Source: Stromatinia cepivora
Taxonomy: Eukaryota > Ascomycota > Leotiomycetes > Helotiales > Sclerotiniaceae
Assembly: GCA_014898415.1 (NCBI GenBank)
Contig: RCTD01000003.1
Coordinates: forward strand, 1,240,001 to 1,304,000
Direction of reading: 5' to 3'
DNA length: 64,000 nt
Each line of letters starts with the position of its first letter. The stretch's first letter is position 1. The translations under genes and the position numbers were made by a program. Positions 47,739-61,600 of this stretch are shown here, piece after piece. The notes beneath the pieces were generated by a model. The model was not told the DNA's origin. It was given only the letters and a program-made list of their open reading frames with translations, and made no database searches.

Positions 47739-49677
47739 TATATATTAATTTCACCTTTATAATCTGAATTACAATAACCTTTAATATAAAAATTATTATT
47801 GTATTTATAATTAATCCCTTTATTAATAATACTCTTTAAATATCTTAATATTCTTTTAACAACTTAAATATATATAAAACTAAAATTAAACGAAAAACTA
47901 ATTAATCTACCAATATAAAATACTATATCTAATCTAATTTCAAATAATAAATAGAATACAGAATCAATAATTTATTAATATAATTTTATATCATTATTAT
48001 TAGCTTTTTCTTTATTATAATAAAGTTTTATTTTTGGATCCATTAGAATAGAAACAAAATATAATTCTAACATTCCAAATCTAGTTAATACCTTTTTGGT
48101 ATATTCTAATTGATATAATTTTAAATTATTTGTATTTCTTTCGATTTGAATATCTAAATAATCTTTTATAAACCCTAAATCTTTTAAATCGAAATGCTTT
48201 TTAATAAATTCATTAATAACCTTTTAATTTGAAACTATAATAGCTATATCATCGATATATATACTGAGAATGATATTTTTATTTTTATTAATAAAAATAT
48301 ATTCTTCAATAATTAGATTATAAAAATCTAATTTGTTTAGAACAGTTTTTAAGATATAATACCAAATTCGAACCAATTGTTTTAAACCGTATAACATTTT
48401 ATTTAATTTTAAAGCTTTATTATTTAATTTATTAAAACCTTCAAAGGATTTTAAAATTAAAGATATATCGATATCATTTTGAGCAAAAATTAATACTATA
48501 TCGATTTTATGAATTAATTAATCATTTTGAAAAGCTAATACAAATAATAATTTCCAAACCATTGATTTAACTATTAATATATGAATATCAATATAATCTA
48601 AACTATATAATTACTCAAAACCTTTAACAACAAATCTAATTTTGAATTCAATAAAATTATCTAAATCCTTTATTTTATAAACTCATCTAATTTTAAGGGT
48701 TTTATTATTATTAGAATTATTAATAATATCCCAGGTTTTATTCAATTCAAGGGTATTTATTTTATAATCCATAGCTTTTAATCAATATTCTTTATTCAAT
48801 AAACTAATTGCTTCTTTATAAGATTTTGATTCGATTAATATATAATCAAACTTTTTAATAATAATTTTATTATTATTTTTAAACTAAATATCGAAAATTA
48901 ATTAAAGATTTTTCGAATTTTCATTATCGATTTCGAATTATATCCCCTTATTAATCAAATTAAAATACCCAGAAAGAATTAGACCATAATATAATATACC
49001 TTTATGATCATATAAAAATCCTTTATTTTCAGGTTTTAATTTTCTAATCCGTTTAGAGATTCGAATTTTAGGTTTTTCAAAGGTTCCTTCTTCGATTTTA
49101 TTATCTAAACATTTTGATTCATAAGAAATATCAACTATTCTCTTTTCAAGAATTGGGTTTTGTATTATAATTGAAATTGAATTTTCTTCTTCTTTATTTA
49201 TAATATTAATAAATTCGAAATTAGAGCTTTCTTCTTCCAAAATATTTAAATCCTGATTTTTATATTCATTAGAATATTTTAAATTCTTTTAAATATCAAT
49301 ATCTCTAATACTAATCATCTTTTTAATTGTAGGGATATATATTAAAAAGTTATTAGAAGATTCAAAATCTACTAATATACCTGTTCGAGCCCTAAAATCC
49401 ATTCTCTCTTTTCGAATTTCTTTATTATTTAATATATAAGTAAAAGAACCTAGTATTTTTATATATTCCAATTTAGATTTCTTATTATATATTAATTCGA
49501 AAAAAGATAATTTAATAAAACTATTATAGATTCTATTTTTGATATAGATTATAATCTGAATTAAATAAGGCTATAGAAAAAAAGGAATATCTTTTTCTTT
49601 AATTAAATATAATAATCTTTCGATTATATATCTGTTTAATATTTCGGTTATTCTATTTTGGGAATATATTATGAGAA
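47739..49677 (-). pseudogene. Ty1/copia element B2, main fragment: integrase C-terminus and reverse transcriptase
   Basis: Minus-strand translation runs from the end of the integrase (ILNRYIIERLLYLIKEKDIP, then LEYIKILGSFTYILNN) through a Glu-rich linker with long open frames (48938-49240, 49289-49471) into RT. RT blocks are FKIRFVVKGFEQLYSLDYID, LYGLKQ at 48377-48394 and YIDDIAI at 48242-48259. Both catalytic Asp codons survive, unlike in B1. The RNase H begins GYCNSDYKGEIN and is then cut at 47739 by A2. B2 is less mutated than B1. Its 5' part (gag, integrase core) would lie to the right of 49.7 kb and was not identified. Confidence 0.88.
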
Positions 49678-51203
49678 AGTTGGGATATCAAGGCCTAACA
49701 CATAGTTAATTCATAATTATATAATCACATAACTCTTCGTAATTAGATATAAAAGAAAACTCTGCTCCCCTCTCCTTAAAAGAAATTAATCGTTTTTCCA
49801 CTAATCTTTTTGTACCCTATTTGTACACAATCCAAATCATTATCTAAACCTATTAATTTTACTATTTGAAACTTTTACAATATAATCTGATCAATTCCAA
49901 TTCCCATTTCCTCTTACAATATACTATCAGAACATATATATCTCAACCTACCTTTTTCACAATAATAATCTATACTAGATTCGAACTATATAATTTACAC
50001 TATACAAATATATCTACAAGAAAACTATAATTAAAAAGAAAATAGAATTAGCAATTTATAAATAAAAAAATAAAATTAACCCTAAAAGAATAATCATTTC
50101 AAAATATAGGATTACTAAATTCTGAATAAGGAAGTTTTGATTATCGAAACTCCCTTACTTATATTCATCCATTATATCAAAGACGAATCATTTTTCAATA
50201 AAACTATTATTCTATTCTTTACTTTAAGAAAAATATATCAACAAAAATCCTATTCGAAAACACAACTAATAATATCAAGAATACATTAGAACTTTAAATA
50301 TAATAAAGTCTTTATTTATAAACAAATCATTTATCTTTACAAACAAAAAAACTCCAATCCCGAAAACAACTTTAACTAAATACAATCAATCATATTGAAA
50401 AACCTTGAATATTTTATATACCTTTAAAACTATTTGAATATCTAAATATATATTAAAGTAATAAATAGAATTAAATATAATATATTAAATTGTCATCTTT
50501 GATATCGATAATCAAAAATTTAAAATATATCTTAAAAAACTCTTAGTTAAAAGATTTGAAATTTATATATTCTTTTGAAAAAAGGAAAACCCTAAGAAAA
50601 ATCATATATACTTTTCCTTTTCTTTTAAAGAATTATTAAAGGAAAATTATAAATATTAAAAGTTATCGAAAACCAAATATTAAATTAAACTCTAATAAAT
50701 CGGATACTTTTCAATTAAATTATAATAATATAATAAATAACTTTGATTCATTTACAAAATTAAATCTTTTACAAAATACTTTTTAAGAATCAAAGAATAA
50801 TATCATTACTTTAATTATTAATCCTCTTAAATTCATTGAAGAATTTTTTACAAATAATAATAGAAATCTTATTAAAAAAGAAAAAAAAACAAAGAAAACC
50901 AAAAAAGAAAAAGAAATAAACCAATAACAATAAAACCCATCAAAAATTTTATTTGTTATTTATATTAAAGATTATATATATATATTCCCTATTATATTAT
51001 ATATTAAAAATATTATTATTTTTATTTTCAACAAAATCAATATATCTAATTTCCTTACAATTTGGAATACCTTACAAATTGATTGTAATATATTCAATAA
51101 AGAAATGCAAACTCGATTTCCTTGATATTACAATTATACTATTATTATCCAAATCAAATTTATATCGGAATACAATTTTATTAGATACAATTAAAAAGGA
51201 AAA
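49678..51203. other. Junction region between B2 and gypsy element D
   Basis: From 49678 to about 50010 the sequence is less mutated (GTTGGGATATCAAGGCCTAA and GAAAACTCTGCTCCCCTCTC) and has minus-strand protein-like text (LIGLDNDLDCVQIGYKKISG). I could not assign it to B2, D or another element. The 5' LTR and leader of D should lie in the rest, but no match to a 3' LTR is available inside the window. The frame at 50953-51207 is hydrophobic and low-complexity and is not accepted as a gene. Confidence 0.4.
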
Positions 51204-52264
51204 TTGAAATCAATATTACTCCGATACTTTCGTAATTACAATACCCAACAAATAATAAATATTCGAAACTTTTTTAATCAATTTGTTGATAATCAATACA
51301 ACAAAAATAAAAAGAATTATAATATAAACCCAACAATAATAAAGAATTATATTATCAAATTCGTATTTTCGACTATTCAATTCATTGATAATCATATAAT
51401 CACCGAATTCGAAACTAAAAGGATATTCTTATATAATCTATATATTTAAATAAAAAAGAAGATTACTAAATAATTTAAAATTGATTTTAATAATTTTGCT
51501 TTTATGAATTTTAAAAGAATAATAAATGAAATTTATAAATAATACTTTTCTAAAGATTCTATCACCCGAATTTACAAAAAATCTAAATCTTATCAAATTA
51601 TTGTTTCCTAGATTATACATAAATATATAAAAACCTTATTTATCTTTGATATCAATATAAAGCTTTATTTTCAAAAACAAAAAATAAAAAACATTATAAA
51701 TGAAATCATTAGTTTTTTAAATAAACTTAATATAAATCATCTAAAAACGAAAATCAAAAATATAAAAAACTCGAAATTATCCTTCTCATTATTATAACAT
51801 TAAATTACTCATCAAAAAGACAATACAAGATACAATAATTATTCCATTTAAAATAAACAAAAAAGGATTCTTTTTAATATAAATGAAATTTACAAAAAGG
51901 ATTATCTTTGTTATTATTATTTTGAAAAACTTTTTTACAATAATGATTATACTATAAAACAAAATTATCCTAAAAAGATCAATAATATTAATATTAAATT
52001 ATATTATTATAATAAATATAAAATCTTTATATTTGATCCCAAAGAATATCCTAACCCTTTTTTAATCTTCAAACAAAAGAACTCTTTAGAAAACTATCAA
52101 ATTAAAATATATATAAAAACTTATAGATTTGATCAACAAAAAAAACGATTGAAAAAACCCAATATTAAAGATAATTCGCTGAATCTCGGAATCTTTAATA
52201 TCGAAATCATAAAAAATATATTTATAAATAATATCAATTATGGAGGAAAAGAAATTATCAATAT
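51204..52264 (+). pseudogene. Ty3/gypsy element D, gag 5' fragment
   Basis: A nearly continuous plus-strand frame (for example FVFSTIQFIDNHIITEFETK and KTYRFDQQKKRLKKPNIKDN) runs into the insertion point of element C at 52264, ending NYGGKEIINI. After the 3' LTR of C and one copy of AATAT it continues in frame at 58639. It is assigned to gag because it lies upstream of the protease and RT of D. No gag motif is visible by itself. Confidence 0.7.
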
Positions 52265-52547
52265 TGTCACGAATCGTGAACCACAGGAGGCTAATCACGT
52301 GATACCCCTTATCTCCCATGTCAATTTATGAGCTGATCGTCCATACACATATATTACGAATTATATAATTTAGTATAATAAAATAGTGACCCTAATAATA
52401 TATATATATAGCCCCACAATTCACAAATGAGTATTTGTATATATATATCTAATCGCTCTTTATAAATTATAATTCTTCAATTATAGATTCTAAGGAATAT
52501 AATTGATTCTGTTTATTCAATTCTATTACAATTCTTGTATATTAATA
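52265..52547 (+). repeat. 5' LTR of C
   Basis: Begins TGTCACGAATCGTGAACC and ends near 52547, where the family end CATCACA has become a mutated ATTAATA. It keeps CACGTGATACCCCTTATC near 52298, much of it shared with the 3' LTR. Confidence 0.88.
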
Positions 52548-52834
52548 ATATTATCTACAATTCATTTACAAATGTTTAATTATCTAATAATCTTTCAAAT
52601 AATACTTTACTTTACTTTAATAATACCTTTTTAGATAAATTTTTATAAACATTATATCTAAAAAAAGAAGATCTATTTCAATTTAATCAATAAAAATATA
52701 AACATTTTTAAAAATATATCATTATTTTTATAATATAATAAATTCCCTTTCTTATATATTCCAATCCTTCGAAAATTTATTCTGAAAAATCATTCTCTTT
52801 TTCTCAATTATTTCAATAAATCTTTAGGGGGAAT

Positions 52835-53056
52835 GTGAGTACGGAATTGGGTAATATTATTATTGAGAGGGAGAAGATTAATAAGGAAAAGATTCCAATA
52901 TATAAAATCGATACTTTCAACGATTCAATTGCTTTTTTTCGAATTATTATTATAATTATAAGATCTTTATATAATAATTATAAATTTGAAAAAGAAGAAT
53001 CAATAATTGAAAGTTATAATAACAATGAATTCTATAATAATACAATCTCCTTTTGA
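52835..53056 (+). pseudogene. gag start region of C
   Basis: A frame reading STELGNIIIEREKINKEKIP follows the leader of C and continues, through stops, for several hundred bases (FNDSIAFFRIIIIIIRSLYN). The ORF opens with GTG, so the original ATG is lost or lies elsewhere. Assigned to gag by position. Confidence 0.55.
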
Positions 53057-55599
53057 ATTCAAAATAATATTTACATAAATATCCAGATCAATAACAATAC
53101 CTAAAACTCTCTTTATTCCTTTAATCGAAATCCAGAAACCTTTATTTAAGCAAATTCGAAGATCCCGAAATCAAAAGAAGAAAACTTTAATCAAACAATC
53201 TGATCATTTGGGGCTCTTTGATAATTCTCCTTCCTCTTTAGAAAATGACAATTTATATAATAATTAAGGATCCCTTTATTCAAAAAGCCGATTTAATTAA
53301 TCAAGATTGTATTTTTATATTAATTACAATTTATATTAAAATATATATATATCAAAATCTATAAATCTTATTATTAAACTTAATAATAATATTAAATCTA
53401 GAATTAATTTGTAACAATTATTGATTATAAAACAATTCAAATTATATATTATATTATTTAAAAATGAAACATAATATTATATATATATAATCGATTAAAT
53501 CGAATTAAAAGTATAAATATATTATTATACTTTTTATATATAAATACCCCAATTCACAATACCTGAATTGATTGAATAATTTATAATGATCTATTAGAAT
53601 CTAATTAAAATTGATGATATTCGTTTTCAATATAAGATATAAATTATATTTAATACAATTCGATATAACAATTTCCTAGAATAATATAGGAAGTTCAGAT
53701 TATTTGTTATCCAAATGAAGATTATCAATAATAAAATCCTATTCAAAGATTTCAAATAAAAAATTTCCGATTTTCTTTTATAAACAATAATAATACCCAT
53801 CAAGGATTACAAAATTATAAAAGAATTTACGAATATATTTATTAAAATAGATCAAAATGAAATTTCATTATAAAAACAAAATCAATATTATATTGAACAA
53901 AACACTTTTATAATTATTTGCAAATCAATAATTATTATAAATCCTTTATAATTCTTTCGACGTTTTAATAATTCCAATTTTGGAATCTTTATATTCCTAA
54001 AACCGGTTTTACTTTGAAATATCTTTCTTGGATATATCAATTTCATTATATCTAATAATTATTCGAATTTCAAATATTCATTGTTTTCTTTCTTTTCTGA
54101 AATAATATATATATTAATACCTTATATCGATAACTTTAATGAAATCGAGATAATATAAGAAGAAACAAAAGAATTCGAAGAATATCAAAATACTAAAGAA
54201 AACTTTAATCCAAAAGTTATAATTGAAATTATATAGAATATTTGTTTAGAAAAAGAAAAGTATTTAAAACCAAATATTTAAATTCCATTTCCATTTTAAG
54301 TATTATATAGAATATAAGATTTCTTAATCTGATAAAGTTTATAAAAAAAGAAGCATTTATCTTTTTTTATAACTTTTCAAAAAATAATTATATTTATCAA
54401 TTAAAAACATTTATTGATTTTAAAGTAAATGGATTCGTTTTAATTAATATTATATTCTTTATTTGTTTATTCTTTATATTTAAATCAAGAATTATATTAT
54501 TTGAAATTTCAATTGAAATTAAAAAATATAATAGTATACAAAATTATATTATTATTTATTTTATATTCCTTAATTTAATAATCGATAATTGTAAACAATC
54601 TTTTATCCCTTTTTTTAATCATTGAATTAAAGAATTATAATATTATTTTAAATAAACTTTGATTATCAAAGATTCAAACAAAATTTAATTACTTTAATTG
54701 ATATCTCGAATAATCTAAAAAGAGACTCTATATTATCTTTTATTCGAATAATCTCTTTATTATCCAATCATCCCTTTACAAATAGAAAATCGATTAATTA
54801 ACCCAACAAAATATTGATCAACAAAATAACCAATTTAAAAAATATTAAAATTAAAAAGATTTATAACTGAATAAATCAATTATAATTAATAATATACAAT
54901 AAAAACCTTTAAATACAAATATAATATAAATTCTTATTGAAAAAAAAGAAACCCCGATTCCCTTCAAATTCAATCCATTTTTTTCCTAATTAATTATATT
55001 ATTATTATAGATCTACAAATACCTCTTTTATATATTATTTGAAATCCTTGATTTATATATATTCAAATCTAATGAATTCCAATTAGAATACCAAAAAAAT
55101 AAATATACTGAATTCTTTATTATTATTTTAAAAAAATTTGATAATATAATAGATTCTTAATAAAACAAATGATATATAAAAAAAAGAATATTAATTATTT
55201 TAATTGAATTTAAGAATATATAAGTTCAAAAGAAATTCAATCAAATATTAATTGAAATCGATTCAGAACCTAAAATATTATTTAAATATCAATAATATTA
55301 TCGAATTTTTTTCAAATATAAATCAAATATTTTGCCTTTTAATCAATCTTATAATTATAAAATTATATTGAAAAATAAAAAAGAATAAATCTTATATTAT
55401 AGCCTACTTTACAAAATATTTTTAGAATAATTGAAAATTATTAAAAAATATATTATAAATAATTTCAACAAAGATTTTATTAAATTTAATCAAACCCTTT
55501 ATATTATATCCATTTTATTTATTAAAAAAACCCAATAGTAATTTAAGATTTTATATAAATTTCAGATTATTGAATTCCTTAATATATAAAAATCAATAT

Positions 55600-55950
55600 C
55601 CCTTTCTTTTAATTAACAAAATGCTTTTTCAGTTTTTCAATATTAAAATCTTTATCAAATTCAATATTTATCAAATTTTTCATTATATAAAAATAAATCC
55701 TATTTCAAAAAAATATATTATCTTTCAAACCTGATATAGATTATATAAATACAAAATCATATTATTCAAATTAATAAATAATCTTATAATTTATCAATAT
55801 TATATAAATAATATTCTATTCGATTATTTAAATATTTTCAATATAATATATTTCAATAATATTCTAATCTATTTTAAAAACAAAAAAAAGTATTAAATTT
55901 ATATTAAATTAATTTTCAAACGATTAAAAATTATTAATTCATAAATAGAT
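55600..55950 (+). pseudogene. C reverse transcriptase active-site region
   Basis: The frame reads YFNNILIYFKNKKKY starting at 55849, the gypsy YLDDILIYS box with both Asp codons mutated GAT to AAT. It is followed by FKRLKIINS, fitting the helix after the active site. This fixes C as a Ty3/gypsy element and shows the enzyme is dead. Confidence 0.78.
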
Positions 55951-57959
55951 CTCAAAAAATACAAATTCAATATTATATATATCAAATATTTGGATTTTAT
56001 TATCTTTATTAAAAAAATAAAAATAAACCCTAAAAAGATTAAAATAATTGAAAATTGAACCTTTTTAATAACAATAAAAAGAATCCAATTATTCCTCGAT
56101 TTTTACAACTTTTATTAATAATTCATTAAGGATTATAATATAATAATAAAATCTTTTAATAAATTCATTAAAACAAATATTAAATTCATATTCAATAAAA
56201 TATACCAAAATATATTCAATATCTTAAAGAAAAAACTTATCTCCACTTTATTTTTATAATATTATAATTATTAACTCCTTTATATACTTAAAACAAATAT
56301 ATTTAATAAAATAATTATTAATATATTATTAGAATAATATAACAAAGATTAATTATCTATAATTTATTTCTTCAAAACTATAATTACTACCAAACTGAAT
56401 TACAAAATTCATAATAAAAAAATACTATCAATCATTTAATCTTTTAATCATTAAAAAACAGAATTTATTAATTTACTATATAAAATCAAGATTTATATCA
56501 ATTATAAAACCCTCGAATATTTCATAATTATCAAAACTTTCAATATTCAACAAATTCGCTAAACAAAAGTTTTAATTGATTATAATTTCATCATTATATA
56601 TTATTCTAAAAAAAAATAATCCTTTCGTTAACATTTTAATTTATCGAATTGATAACTTAAATCTTCAAAACTATACCAAAAAAAAGAATTGCCTTCAATA
56701 ATTTATTAAAAACAATCAAATTGATACCAAAATTATAAAAGAAACTTTACAAAAACATTATTCAAATAAAACAGCAATTACCAATATCGATTTAAATGAA
56801 ATCGCTTTTTAATTCGATTTAATTAATTATATCATCAAAATAAATAAAATTATAAATAATTTATTAACATTCAAAATACAAATTATTCAAAATTATAAAT
56901 ATATATTATTCCAAAATAATCTTTTATTTTATAATGATTACCTAATAATACCAAATATCAATAATCTTCAAATTTATTTAATTTATAAAACCTATAATTT
57001 CATTTTCATTATTTATTTTAATATAAGCAAAACCTACTTCTTATTATTTTAATAATACTGCTAATTCAAAATATATAATACTATAATCAAATATATATAC
57101 AATTATTATACTTATAAATACAATTCTGTTCTATACAATTATACCCCTGATTTATTATATTCATTTCCGATTCCTAATCGAATATAATAATATATTATTA
57201 TAAACTATTACAACCTTAATAAAAATAAATACAAATATAATAATATTTTAATTATTATTAATTGATTAATAAAACAAATTATCTCCATATCTTATCACAA
57301 ATCAATCGATATTCAAATTCAAATATAATTCTATCTTTATTATATATATTGATATTATAATCCCCTTAATACTATAATATCGAATTGTAACCTCTAATTT
57401 ATATTATAATTCTAAAAGGAATTCAATCAAATTTTAGAAATCAATTTCAAATTATCTATTATTTATTATCCTTAAATCAATAATCAAATTAAGATCTATA
57501 ATTAATATCTTTAATAACAATTAAAATTATTTATTAATTATTATCAAAACAATTAATCAAAATTCCTATTTATAATGAACCACATACAATTTATTCTTTT
57601 ATATAATTTCTTAAAAAGATTTATACCCTATGAAATCCTATATAAATATATATTGAAATATATATAAAAATAAAAGAAAGATATTAATAAATTAATAAAT
57701 AATATAAATATATATAATACTTATATATATATAGAATATAATAAGTTAACTTTTATATAAACAAAAAAAAGCTTATTATATATCTAAACTAAAATATCGA
57801 AATCCATAAATATTTACCAATATAAAATCAATTTCGATATCAAAAATTATACATAATTCAATATAAAGAATTATTCTACCCAAAAATCATCTAAAAAACT
57901 AGATTTCTTAATTCAAAGAAAATTCAAGATCATTAATCGATCTAAAAACTCTTTTAAAC

Positions 57960-58320
57960 TCAAACTCCCGATTATAATGAAAATTCATCCTGTTTTCCTT
58001 TTAAATCGATTATATAAAATATATAACGATCCTTTTCTTAATCAAATATTCGAATCATTTTTGCTTATTAATATAATTAATAATTCAGAATAGAAAATAG
58101 AAAAAATCCTAACAATAAAGAAAATACAAAAAACCCTACTATACAGAATCTCATAATTTAATAACAATACCGATCTCATTTAATATCCTACTTCCGATCT
58201 TAAAACATCATTGCACCTCCTACACAATTTTCACCTGGCCAATCCAACATTGCCTAATCCTCCCAATCGACTAATTGATTGAATAAAGCTCTATAAAAGC
58301 AGAAAGGATAATTATAATCA
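57960..58320 (+). pseudogene. C integrase C-terminus and chromodomain
   Basis: Blocks in order are IMKIHPVFLLNRLYKIYNDP (integrase C-terminal GPY/F-type end), LLYRISQFNNNTDL (chromodomain, the usual aromatic Trp codons mutated) and HLLHNFHLANPTLPNPP at 58214-58264. A chromodomain after integrase is the mark of chromoviruses and normally directs integration to heterochromatin. The last part, up to DNYNH near 58320, is among the best preserved sequence in the element. Confidence 0.83.
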
Positions 58321-58351
58321 TATAATGAAATAGTAATGGAACAGAAAAGTA

Positions 58352-58633
58352 AAATACGAATCGTGAATCATAGGAGGTTAATCATATGATACCCCTTATC
58401 TCCTATATCAATTTATGAATTGATCGTCCATGTATATATATTACAAATCATATAATTTAATATAATAAAATAATGACCCTAATAATATATACATATAATC
58501 CCGTAATTCATAAATAAGTATTTATATATATATATTTAATTGCTCCTTACAAACCATAGTTTTTCAATTGTAGATTCTAAGGAACATAATTAATCCTGTT
58601 TATTCAGCTCTACTACGGCTCTTATGCATCACA
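58352..58633 (+). repeat. 3' LTR of C
   Basis: Matches 52265-52547 from TACGAATCGTGAATCA onwards and ends GCATCACA. Its first few bases (AAATACG versus TGTCACG) differ by more than transitions, so the exact start is uncertain by a few bases. Confidence 0.85.
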
Positions 58634-58638
58634 AATAT

Positions 58639-61600
58639 CAATACAATTATCTAATCTAAAAAAACTTCAAAATTATAAAATCAATTATTTAAAAAATCCA
58701 AATCGATAAAATAAAGCAGAATTGATAAACCCCAAAAATCATCAAGCATTCTTCGAAAAATATTGCTTAGAATAATGAATCAAATTAAAAGAAAAAAATT
58801 AAAAAAAGAATTCTTCAATAAAGATGAAACCATAGATATTAACAAAAACGAAGAAGATAAAATAAAAGAATCTTAAAAAAGGGAAAGCCTTTTTAAACCC
58901 AATAAGAATAATATAATACAAAAAGATAAAATACTTAATTTTCGTACTAGATCCTTAAGAATAAAAAAACAAATATTAATCATTACTTATATTACAAAAT
59001 CCTTAATAGAAATCTTGAAATAGATTTGCAAAATCAAAATCCTGATAACAATTGGGATTACCCTTATATATATACCACCAGATCTTCTTAAACAAACTCT
59101 CAAGAAAACATTAATCATAAATATCAAAGAATAAAAAGAGTTTTTCAGAAATTCAGAAATTCCTATCGAAAAAGCTATAATAACCTTAATAATTATTAAT
59201 CATTTAAATATCTTCTTTAATTGTTAATCAAAAGAGATATATAATATATTTATTATTATTATAACCCTTATAAATAAAAATATCAAGATTAATGGTATTA
59301 TCGATTCAGAATCGATAATCAATATAATGAACTTGGAAATCGCAAAAGAATTGGAACTCATAATATACAAATATAAAATAATAATAATTACTTTTGATAA
59401 AAATATCATTATTTTATATAAATTGATTGAAAATATAGAGATTAATTTTGAAAGAATTAAGAATATTATTAATATCTTTATCTTGAATAATATCAAAGAT
59501 TTATTACTATTGGGGATACCATATTTATTTATAAGAAAAATTAATTTTGAATATAAAAAAGATGAATAAATTGTATAGATTATTAATAGTAATAATATTA
59601 ATAAGGTTGGTTGTTAAACAATTAAATCAAAATGTAAAACAAACATTATGAAAACTGATTTTGAAAAACTAGAAAAAGAATAGATAATATAAATCCTAAA
59701 GATTATATTAATAATTTTTCAAAAGTTTTAGATATTATTAAAAGTAAAGGGAAATTTGAAGAATTTGTTAAAAATCATTTTCTAGAATTTTTGATTAGCA
59801 TTTCAAATTTTAAAACAATTTTAAATTCTATAGAATTTAATATTAATATTGTTCGAATTAATTTTGACTTTGATATCAAAAATATATTTGATAATATTGA
59901 GGATTCAAAATTAAAAGGATTTCAGAAATACTTTGTTATTAATAATATTCATTTCGATTTAAAAGAATTTCAAATAGAAAGTAATATTTAAAAGAAACTA
60001 ATCAATATCAAATTAGAAATTCTTATTTTAGTTAATAATATATATAAGAAAAAAAGAATAAAATAAAACCTTTAAATGAAACAGAATATATTGATAAAAA
60101 GATTTCAAAAAATAATTCTAATTAATTGAAATTAGAATATACAAAACATTTTAAATATCAATTATCAAATCCCTTTTCGAAGTATTTGATATTATATTTC
60201 GATATTAAATTTGAAGGTTTTCGATTGATACAAGAATATTTAGTATTGTTAAATATCAAAGATATATTTTGGAAATATAAAAAAGAATTTCTTTTTGTAT
60301 TATTATAGAATCAAAAAATAGTATTAGTTTTTAATTGAATTGAAATCAATAATATTAAATCTTCAATTACATTATTACAGATTATCAAGACAATACTATA
60401 TAAAATTTAACAAATTCCTAATTTTATATTCCCTAAAGCCCTTTTATTAATAATTATCGAAATAATAAAAGATTATATTAAACAAAATATATTAAAGAAA
60501 AGAAAAGAATTATATCGAAACCTTTAATATTTAATTAAAAAGAATAAAGCTAATAAGTACTATATTATTATTACAATAACAAAAGCAAATATTATAATTC
60601 TACGAAACATAAATATACTTCCAAATTTAAAGAAATTTGTTAAACAAATAGTTAAATATTTATTAATATCTTTGATTAATTTCTTCTCTGGATATAATCA
60701 AATATCTTTAAATAAAAAGAATAAAAATATTATTATTATTATAATCTCTTTTAAGCTAGTAGAATTTGTTACTTTGTTGCGAGAGACTGTTAGTTCGATC
60801 ATTCAATTTACAAGAATTATATCAAAGATATTATAGAATATCATATCTAACATTATTATACTTTACTTGAATAATATTGAAATTAAAGATTCCAAAACTC
60901 GATATAATGAAACTGAAATTGAATCTGGATTGAGAAAGTTCGTTATCGAATATTTGAAAAATCTGAATATTATAATAGAATATATTAAGTATACAAAATA
61001 TACTATCAATATCAAATCCAAATAATATTATAATGGAATCTGAATTATAAACTATTATACCAATTCTAAAGAAAGAAATCCCGATATTATCAAAATCATT
61101 AAAATACTTAAATAACTATTTTATTTGAACAATTATAAAATTAAAATGTTCTTTAAAGTATATATTTTTTATTGATTTTGAATAAAGAATTTCGTTATTA
61201 TTATAAAGTCTCTTTATATATTATTAAAGAAAAATATAGAATTCATTTGAATTATTAATTATGATACTATAATAACTTTATTGAAAAACAAATTAATTTC
61301 GATTCTAATTTTTCTTTTATTGATTTATTTATTTGGAACCAGAATTATTATATTTGTTATCGATACTAACTTGATAAAATAAAAAACTATTTTAAATCAA
61401 ATATATAATAATAAATCTTATATTATTATTAAATATAAAAATAATATATAGAATTATATTGAATAGAATTATAATACTATTAAAAAAGAATACAAAGGAA
61501 TATTCAAAGTTTTGTAAAAATGCAAAAAGGATTTTTATAATATTTATTTCCTTTTAAAAACTGATACAAATATATTTATAATTTAATTAAATAAAACAAT

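Larger units (their letters stand above)
52265..58633 (+). mobile_element. Complete Ty3/gypsy chromovirus C nested in element D
   Basis: The 6369-bp element is bounded by about 283-bp LTRs with a 5-bp target duplication AATAT (52260-52264 and 58634-58638). Domain order: gag from about 52.8 kb, RT with a mutated YLDD box at 55849-55860, and an integrase C-terminus with chromodomain at 57.96-58.3 kb. It has the same orientation as its host D. In-frame stops and Asp-to-Asn changes show it is inactive. Confidence 0.9.

Noticed and set aside
49819..50010. 5' LTR of element D matched to 63807-63960
   Set aside because: A few shared words (TTCGAA, CTCA) can be lined up, but only with many gaps, and the segment also has competing minus-strand reading frames; the match is not better than expected in such DNA.
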